Shown here piece after piece: positions 7,748-12,614 of a DNA stretch of 12,614 nucleotides (position 1 is its first letter; each line of letters begins with the position of its first letter). The notes beneath the pieces were generated by a model. That model saw only the letters and a program-made list of their open reading frames with translations. It ran no database searches and was not told the origin of the DNA. The stretch covers positions 1 through 12,614 of the forward strand of contig JBGAJY010000165.1 of assembly GCA_044224705.1 (NCBI GenBank). The letters run 5' to 3'. Source of the DNA: M3007 sp044224705 (GTDB lineage: Bacteria > Bacteroidota > Bacteroidia > Chitinophagales > Saprospiraceae). The translations under genes were made by a program, and so were the position numbers.

Positions 7748-7845
7748 TTCGTTATTTTTCGTTGCTTATTGACAAGCGGGTGCGGGAAAGGTTTAAAACC
7801 GCATAACTCATGCTGTCCTATAAAAATAATCAGGAAGCAACTCCT

Positions 7846-8037
7846 TTCCAAAAATCGCTATCCGAATCTTTTCCTGCAGACAGACCTTGTGCTGGTCGGC
7901 AGCAACCAGGGCCCGGCGCAGCAGATCTATTCGCTCAATGGCCGGCTCAATACGCCGTTGGTCAGATCGCGGCGCCCGACAAGGGGCATTTATGGGCGAG
8001 GCGGGGAAAGGTGTGGGAGATTTATGCGGTGGAGTGA
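7846..8037 (+). pseudogene. Decayed T9SS C-terminal domain (gene remnant)
   Basis: In one plus-strand frame, 7857-7949 reads YPNLFLQTDLVLVGSNQG, then QQIYSLNGRL, closely resembling the start of a type A T9SS sorting domain (consensus like YPNPF, hydrophobic strand, then IYxLNGRL). After about 7950 this frame becomes Arg-rich nonsense, while the next frame resumes with APDKG (7976-7990) and ends GKVWEIYAVE followed by TGA at 8035-8037, like the usual last strand of such domains. This needs at least one frameshift. Nothing upstream codes for the body of the protein and no start is plausible, so it reads as the leftover 3' end of a lost exported protein. The call rests on motif resemblance by eye and is moderately uncertain. 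Confidence 0.4.
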
Positions 8038-8228
8038 CGTAGCCCCCCTTTGCTCCCGTCATTTCGTCATCTATCCTCGCGTTTTCCTGCAAAATTGGCC
8101 CCGTTTCCCGCTTCCATCTGCCACTTTTTCAGCCACACCGCCCCTTTTCCGAATTGGTCAAAAATTTGACGCCTGCCACCTGATTCACCCCTCCAACACC
8201 CACCAAGAAAAGTAACACACCCAACAAT
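8038..8228 (+). promoter_or_regulatory. clpB leader with inverted repeat GTCAAA-AA-TTTGAC
   Basis: The 190 bases before clpB hold no gene. GTCAAA (8157-8162) and TTTGAC (8165-8170) form an inverted repeat 58 bases before the start codon, and CTGCCACTTTTTCAG (8118-8132) is an imperfect palindrome just upstream. Either could be a stress-regulator site for this heat-shock gene, but I recognise neither as a proven operator. No TAnnTTTG element is visible. The last 30 bases are A/C-rich with no Shine-Dalgarno sequence. Confidence 0.35.
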
Positions 8229-10895
8229 ATGACGCAAAACGATTTCACCGTAAAAGCCTGGGAGGCCATCGAAGCGGGGAAAAAGATTTCGAACGGATAC
8301 AGCCAGCAAATCGTCGACACCTGCCACTTGCTCAAAGGCATCCTGGAAGTTCAGGACAGCCCCTCCGACTTCATGCTCCAAAAAGCGGGCGTCAATATTC
8401 CTGCCTTTAAGGAAAGCCTGGACAAACTCGTCTGGGACTCCCCGAAAGTGGAAGGCGGCGACCCCGACAACCTGTACCCCTCCTCCGCCACCAACAAAGC
8501 CCTGTCACAGGCCAAAGCCCTGCTCAAGGAGTTTGGCGACACCTACATTTCCATCGAACTGATCATGCTGGGCATCGCCAAAGGCGACGACAAAACCGCC
8601 CGCCTGCTGCGCGAAAACGGCGCCACTTTCGACGTACTGTCCAAAGCCGTCAAGGAACTCCGCAAAGGCCGCAAAGTGACCGAGCAGACCTCCGAAATGG
8701 TCTTCAATGCCCTGCAGAAATACGCCGTCAGCCTTACCGACCTGGCCGCCAGCGGCAAGCTCGACCCGGTCATCGGCCGCGACGACGAAATCCGCCGCGT
8801 GCTGCACATCCTCAGCCGCCGCAAAAAGAACAATCCGGTCATCATCGGCGACCCCGGCGTAGGCAAAACGGCCATCGTCGAAGGCATCGCCTGGCGCATC
8901 GTGCGCAACGACGTGCCCGAAAACCTGCAGTCGAAAAAAATCTTCTCGCTCGACATGTCGGCCCTTATCGCCGGCGCCAAATACAAAGGCGAATTCGAAG
9001 AACGCCTCAAAGCCGTGATCAAGGAGGTCATCGACTCCAACGAACAGGTTATCCTCTTTATCGACGAGATCCATACGCTCGTGGGCGCCGGCGGCGGCCA
9101 GGGCGCCATGGACGCCGCCAATATCCTCAAACCGGCCCTGGCCCGCGGTGAACTCCGCACCATCGGCGCCACCACGCTGGACGAATACCAGAAATATTTC
9201 GAGTCGGACAAAGCCCTCGAACGCCGCTTCCAGTCGATCTACGTGGACGAACCGAGCATGGAAGACACCGTCTCCATCCTGCGCGGCATCCGCGAGAAAT
9301 ACGAGGAATACCACAAAGTCAAAATTCTCGACGAGGCCATCCTCGCCGCTGCCGAACTCTCGCACCGCTACATCACCGACCGGAAACTGCCCGACAAAGC
9401 CATCGACCTGATCGACGAGGCGGCAGCCAAACTGAGCCTCGAATTGAAATCGGTGCCCGAAGGGATCGACGACCTCAAACGGAAACTGCAGCAACTGGAG
9501 ATCGAACACGAGGCGATCAAAGGCGAAAACGATACCCGCAAAATTGCCGCACTCGCCAAGCAGATTGAGGAAATCCGCGAAAAACACGACGCCCTGTACG
9601 GCAAATGGCAGGCGGAAAAAGAGATACAGACCACCATTCAGGACTCCAAGGCCAAGCTCTCCGAACTGAACCAGCGCCTCGAAATCGCGCTCAGCCAACA
9701 GACCCGGGGCGTCGCCGGCGCCACCGAAGAAGCCGCCAAACTGCAGTACAACGATATTCCGCTGCGCAAATCCATGCTCGAAGCAGCCGAAGAAAAACTG
9801 CGCGCCCTGGCTGTCGAAGACCGCATGACCACCGAAGAAGTCACGGCCAACGACGTGGCCGACGTGGTCGCGCGCTGGACAGGCATCCCGGTCGCCAAAA
9901 TGATGCAGTCCGAACGCGAGCGACTGCTGCACCTCGAAACCGAATTGCACAAACGCGTTATCGGCCAGGACGAAGCCGTGGAAGCCGTGTCCGACGCCAT
10001 CCGCCGCAACCGCGCGGGCCTCAGCGACCCCGACAAACCCATCGGCTCCTTCATTTTCTGCGGTCCTACCGGCGTCGGCAAAACCGAGCTGGCCAAAGCC
10101 CTGGCCGACGTGCTCTTCGACGACGAAAAAGCCATCACCCGCATCGACATGTCCGAATACCAGGAGCGCCACGCCGTGAGCCGTCTCGTAGGCGCGCCTC
10201 CGGGCTACGTGGGCTACGACGAAGGCGGCCAACTGACCGAAGCCGTGCGACGCAGGCCCTATTCCATCGTACTGCTCGACGAGATCGAAAAAGCCCACCC
10301 GGACGTGTTCAACATCCTGCTCCAGGTGCTCGACGACGGACGCCTGACCGACAACAAGGGCCGCACGGCTAATTTTAAAAACACGATCATCATCATGACG
10401 TCCAACCTCGCGTCGGACAGGATCATGGAAGCTTTCGAGGACTTCGATTCGATGCCCGAAAAACGCCAGCACGAAGTATTCGAAACCGCCAAATCGCAGG
10501 TGCTGGATGCCCTGAAACAAAGCCTGCGCCCCGAATTCCTGAACCGGATCGACGAAGTGATCGTGTTCCATCCGCTGCAAAAAAACCAGGTGACCCAGAT
10601 TCTCGACATTCTCCTCAAAGACATCCGGGAGATGCTGGAGCGCCAGGAACTCCTGCTTGAAGTGAGCAAACCGGCGGCGAAAGTTCTGGTGGAGCATGGT
10701 TTCGATCCGCAGTTCGGTGCCCGTCCGCTCAAACGGACTATCCAGCGCGAACTCATCAACGAACTGGCCAAACACGTGCTCGCCGGCGACTACATCAAAG
10801 GCGACACGGTATTGATCGATGCGGATGCGGCGGGGTTACTGTTCGGAAGGAAGACGGTGACAAACGGGAAGGAAATCGTGACGAAGCGCCTGTAG
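8229..10895 (+). CDS. clpB: ATP-dependent disaggregase ClpB
   Basis: This 888-residue Hsp100 chaperone rescues aggregated proteins by threading them through a hexamer, working with DnaK/DnaJ/GrpE in the cytoplasm. The order is as expected: Clp N domain (about 1-145); first AAA+ domain with Walker A GDPGVGKT (207-214) and Walker B VILFIDE (274-280); pore loop KYKG (251-254); coiled-coil M domain (about 405-530), which separates ClpB from ClpA/ClpC; second AAA+ domain with Walker A GPTGVGKT (612-619), pore-loop GYVGYDEGG (659-667), Walker B VLLDE (681-685) and sensor 2 GARPLKR (830-836). No ClpP-binding IGF/L loop was noticed, in line with a non-proteolytic role. Length is slightly above the typical 850-870. 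The ATG at 8229 fits the family N-terminus. The TAG at 10893-10895 provides the first base of the following inverted repeat. Neighbours are unrelated; heat-shock control is expected but not shown. Confidence 0.97.
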   Translation: MTQNDFTVKAWEAIEAGKKISNGYSQQIVDTCHLLKGILEVQDSPSDFMLQKAGVNIPAFKESLDKLVWDSPKVEGGDPDNLYPSSATNKALSQAKALLKEFGDTYISIELIMLGIAKGDDKTARLLRENGATFDVLSKAVKELRKGRKVTEQTSEMVFNALQKYAVSLTDLAASGKLDPVIGRDDEIRRVLHILSRRKKNNPVIIGDPGVGKTAIVEGIAWRIVRNDVPENLQSKKIFSLDMSALIAGAKYKGEFEERLKAVIKEVIDSNEQVILFIDEIHTLVGAGGGQGAMDAANILKPALARGELRTIGATTLDEYQKYFESDKALERRFQSIYVDEPSMEDTVSILRGIREKYEEYHKVKILDEAILAAAELSHRYITDRKLPDKAIDLIDEAAAKLSLELKSVPEGIDDLKRKLQQLEIEHEAIKGENDTRKIAALAKQIEEIREKHDALYGKWQAEKEIQTTIQDSKAKLSELNQRLEIALSQQTRGVAGATEEAAKLQYNDIPLRKSMLEAAEEKLRALAVEDRMTTEEVTANDVADVVARWTGIPVAKMMQSERERLLHLETELHKRVIGQDEAVEAVSDAIRRNRAGLSDPDKPIGSFIFCGPTGVGKTELAKALADVLFDDEKAITRIDMSEYQERHAVSRLVGAPPGYVGYDEGGQLTEAVRRRPYSIVLLDEIEKAHPDVFNILLQVLDDGRLTDNKGRTANFKNTIIIMTSNLASDRIMEAFEDFDSMPEKRQHEVFETAKSQVLDALKQSLRPEFLNRIDEVIVFHPLQKNQVTQILDILLKDIREMLERQELLLEVSKPAAKVLVEHGFDPQFGARPLKRTIQRELINELAKHVLAGDYIKGDTVLIDADAAGLLFGRKTVTNGKEIVTKRL

Positions 10896-10916
10896 CGCCA
10901 ACCTCCAGGTTGGCGC
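10895..10916. repeat. Perfect 10-bp inverted repeat at clpB stop, possible terminator
   Basis: GCGCCAACCT (10895-10904) and AGGTTGGCGC (10907-10916) form a perfect inverted repeat with only CC between, starting on the last base of the clpB stop codon. It could fold as a terminator hairpin in either direction, though no T-tract follows. Its position, symmetry and linkage to the adjacent tandem repeat suggest a dispersed genomic repeat that has settled at the gene end. Confidence 0.7.
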
Positions 10917-10985
10917 ATGCCGCGTCGGAAAATACCTCGTTGGTAAACGCCTCGTCGAAAAATACCGCATCGGCGCATGCCGTAG
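10915..10985. repeat. Degenerate 15-bp tandem repeat, about 4.7 units
   Basis: Units are GCATGCCGCGTCGGA (10915-10929), AAATACCTCGTTGGT (10930-10944), AAACGCCTCGTCGAA (10945-10959), AAATACCGCATCGGC (10960-10974) and a partial GCATGCCGTAG (10975-10985). The core is CC-K-C-R-T-Y-G. GGCGCATGCCG occurs at both ends, exactly 60 bases apart (10912 and 10972). Read on the minus strand the period gives a five-residue motif (RRGIF-like), but no credible gene surrounds it. The element lies between clpB and the AT-rich segment and overlaps the inverted repeat. Confidence 0.75.
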
Positions 10986-10997
10986 TTTCTCAACTAG

Positions 10998-11027
10998 TTA
11001 GAGGCTTCTTGTTTTTATTTACTTTTG
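10998..11027 (+). promoter_or_regulatory. Bacteroidota-type promoter of the AAA ATPase gene
   Basis: TACTTTTG (11020-11027) matches the -7 consensus TAnnTTTG exactly. TTAG (10998-11001) sits 18 bases upstream as a partial -33 (consensus TTTG). Transcription would start near 11033-11035, about 10 bases before the ATG at 11045, which supports that start and argues against the longer open frame from 10910. Confidence 0.6.
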
Positions 11028-11044
11028 CAAGACACATTTATGCA

Positions 11045-12406
11045 ATGCTGACTAATTTACAGTATCTGAATTTTAAATCTTGGCAGAGTACCGGTGATCT
11101 TGATCTTGCTCCAATCACGGGATTCTTTGGTACAAATAGTTCTGGTAAAACCAGTCTCTTGCAAGCTTTATTGCTATTGAAGCAAACTGCTGAATCATCT
11201 GATAGAAATCAAATTTTGGATTTTGGTGGGGCAAATAAATATGTCGATTTGGGATCTTACGAGGAAACTATTTATCAACATCAACCTCTTTTTGAATTAA
11301 ATTTTACGTTGGAGTGGACATTGCCTGAATTTTTAAAAATCCAAGACCCTGAGAACTCGCGTAGAATTTTATTTGAGGGCAATAAGATGAAATTTGATGT
11401 GGATATTATTCAGGAAAAACCCAGACAAGTAGTAACGGACAATTTTTCCTATGTTCTTGATGACCATCATTTTCAGATGTTGAGGCAGAGAGGAAATAAT
11501 GGATTCAAAATCATTTATGAAGGGAAAAATCAAGCTTTTAAATTCATCAAGCGTCAAATGCGCAGTTGGCCACTGCCTTCTCCGGTAAAATTTTACGGAT
11601 TTCCAGACCAAGTAAAGGCTTACTATCAAAATGCTGGGTTTCTTACTGACTTTCAACTGGCATTAGAGGAGTTATTTCAATCCATTTACTACTTAGGGCC
11701 ATTGCGCGAACATCCTCAACGGCAATATACTTGGAAAGGCAATGAACCCGAAGACATGGGACGAAAGGGTGAGCGAGCAGTAGATGCCATTTTAGTTTCA
11801 GACAGTCAAGGGCGTAAAATCTCACGTGGTAAAGGGAAAAAGCAGTATCTATTGGGAGAATATGTCGCATTTTGGTTGAGCGAGCTAGGCTTGATTTCCT
11901 CTTTCGATATTAAAGAAATTAAGGAAGGAAGCGGCCTTTTTCAAGTTTGGGTCAAAAAAAATGAAGCTTCATCACCAGTATTAATCACAGATGTGGGTTT
12001 TGGTGTGTCACAAATCCTGCCTGTCATCACTCTGTGCTATTACGTGCCAGAAGGTTCCATTGTTTTAATCGAACAACCTGAAATCCATCTTCACCCCAGT
12101 GTACAGGCAGGTTTGGCCGATGTGTTTATTGACGCGATCAAAACTCGTAAAATTCAAATTTTATTAGAAAGCCATAGCGAGCATCTGCTTCGTCGCCTTC
12201 AACGACGAGTTGCTGAAGAAAAAATAGATGAATCGGATATTCAATTATATTTCTGTGAAATGACGAATGGCAAATCTGAAATCAGAAGCTTGGAGTTAGA
12301 TGAATTCGGTACCATCAAAAATTGGCCTACAGACTTTTTTGGTGATGAATTTGGTGAAATTGCGGCTATCAATCTTGCAAAACTTAATCGGCTGAAGACC
12401 CAATGA
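11045..12406 (+). CDS. AAA family ATPase, DUF3696-like (ABC/OLD type)
   Basis: This 453-residue ABC/SMC-type ATPase has Walker A GTNSSGKTS (29-37), a signature-like DVGFGVSQILPVI (316-328), Walker B SIVLIEQPEIHLHP (338-351) with E343, and a switch His in ESHSEH (375-380). The C-terminus, with DEFGTIKNWPTDFFGDEF (419-436), matches the DUF3696-type end of such ATPases. No TOPRIM nuclease domain follows, unlike true OLD proteins, so any effector should be the partner protein. The middle (about 85-230) is family-specific insert. Start at 11045 was chosen because the promoter -7 ends at 11027 and conserved sequence begins at MLTNLQYLNFKSW. The stop overlaps the next start (ATGA at 12403-12406), indicating coupled translation with the PIN-like gene. 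The segment is AT-rich (35% G+C at 11221-11280) against GC-rich clpB, a sign of horizontal gain. Similar ATPases drive or restrain nucleases in phage-defence modules; that role here is inferred. Confidence 0.85.
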   Translation: MLTNLQYLNFKSWQSTGDLDLAPITGFFGTNSSGKTSLLQALLLLKQTAESSDRNQILDFGGANKYVDLGSYEETIYQHQPLFELNFTLEWTLPEFLKIQDPENSRRILFEGNKMKFDVDIIQEKPRQVVTDNFSYVLDDHHFQMLRQRGNNGFKIIYEGKNQAFKFIKRQMRSWPLPSPVKFYGFPDQVKAYYQNAGFLTDFQLALEELFQSIYYLGPLREHPQRQYTWKGNEPEDMGRKGERAVDAILVSDSQGRKISRGKGKKQYLLGEYVAFWLSELGLISSFDIKEIKEGSGLFQVWVKKNEASSPVLITDVGFGVSQILPVITLCYYVPEGSIVLIEQPEIHLHPSVQAGLADVFIDAIKTRKIQILLESHSEHLLRRLQRRVAEEKIDESDIQLYFCEMTNGKSEIRSLELDEFGTIKNWPTDFFGDEFGEIAAINLAKLNRLKTQ

Positions 12407-12614
12407 ATGTTGTTGTTGATGCAAATGTTGTCGCAGCTGCCAATTTTCATGCTGACCATGCGAGTCTTATGTGCATTACAGAGTGTGTAAAGTTCCTTTT
12501 ATCGGTCAAACAAAACGGTGGTTGTGTCAGCGTTGATCAAAATGGATTAATTTTTCAGGAATATGCCAAATACTCGAACCACAGGGGCGAGCCAGGGGTA
12601 GGTGATGCGTTTTT
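12403..12614 (+). CDS. PIN-like protein, 3' end outside window
   Basis: The first 70 residues are present and the gene runs off the right edge. It begins MNVVVDANVVAAANFH: a hydrophobic beta strand ending in Asp6-x-Asn8, the classic first acidic motif of PIN-domain ribonucleases (V-D-x-N). Later LIFQEY (49-54) offers a candidate second acidic residue, Glu53, and GVGDAF (65-70) contains Asp68. PIN proteins usually cleave RNA with a Mg2+ site of three or four acidic residues; the rest of the site cannot be checked here. The ATG overlaps the ATPase stop (ATGA), so the two proteins are translationally coupled and probably act together. A second ATG at 12407, directly after the stop, opens a frame that ends within 30 codons and was not chosen. 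Composition matches the AT-rich ATPase gene. Confidence 0.65.
   Translation, partial: MNVVVDANVVAAANFHADHASLMCITECVKFLLSVKQNGGCVSVDQNGLIFQEYAKYSNHRGEPGVGDAF

Noticed and set aside
7808..8092. Minus-strand 94-codon frame in the DUF5990-clpB gap
   Set aside because: There is no recognisable motif, its composition shifts along its length, and the plus strand gives a more meaningful T9SS-domain resemblance in the same place.
8505..10775. Long open frame (756 codons) antisense to clpB
   Set aside because: It is a mirror of the GC-rich third codon positions of clpB. Its translation is Phe/Val/Gly-biased without motifs, and clpB is unmistakable on the other strand. The same applies to the long plus-strand frames opposite the amylase (2782-4293) and the hydrolase (6234-7502).
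10790..10993. Minus-strand frame with RRGIF-like five-residue repeats
   Set aside because: It is generated by the 15-bp tandem repeat and runs into the 3' end of clpB on the opposite strand. It has no promoter or recognisable fold, so the repeat is better explained as non-coding.
10910..11044. N-terminal extension of the AAA ATPase to 10910
   Set aside because: It would translate the repeat element and lie upstream of the exact -7 promoter element at 11020-11027; the conserved N-terminus begins at 11045.

Overview
The window looks like a chromosomal segment of a GC-rich, diderm member of the Bacteroidota, most likely in or near the Saprospiria (Lewinella/Haliscomenobacter-like). The evidence is a type IX secretion (T9SS) sorting domain on a secreted hydrolase, lipoproteins with lipoboxes, genes starting without Shine-Dalgarno sequences, and one exact Bacteroidota-type -7 element (TAnnTTTG). 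The species-level guess is an inference.

Left part (1-7747), all on the minus strand. Reading in the direction of transcription: a short DUF5990 gene (7286-7747) is followed after 11 bases by a large T9SS-exported alpha/beta hydrolase (5046-7274). Next come a small outer-membrane beta-barrel protein (4338-5000) with a hairpin behind it, a MalS-like GH13 alpha-amylase lipoprotein (2593-4263), a lone ABC-transporter ATPase (1591-2460), and a DUF4143-type AAA+ ATPase (331-1521). The last gene is an SH3b lipoprotein (1-325, cut by the window edge) starting 5 bases after the DUF4143 stop. The 70 bases in front of the DUF4143 gene hold an array of TTTACTCA/TGAGTAAA half-sites with a 21-22 bp period, which looks like an operator for a dimeric regulator.

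Middle (7748-8228). This divergent intergenic region contains what looks like the decayed 3' end of a gene for another T9SS cargo (about 7846-8037), then the leader of clpB with a short inverted repeat. Gene clpB (8229-10895, plus strand) is a complete, typical two-ATPase disaggregase.

Right part (10895-12614). A repeat element abuts the clpB stop codon: a perfect 10-bp inverted repeat followed by about 4.7 degenerate 15-bp tandem units. Base composition then drops sharply. Sample lines counted by hand give 75% G+C at 9061-9120 inside clpB and 35% at 11221-11280. This AT-rich segment carries its own promoter and two translationally coupled genes: an ABC/OLD-like AAA ATPase with a DUF3696-like C-terminus, and the first 70 residues of a PIN-like protein. 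An ATPase overlapping a putative nuclease in a compositionally foreign stretch has the look of a phage-defence or toxin-antitoxin-like module. It is the best candidate here for an undescribed system, but the second gene is cut by the window edge.
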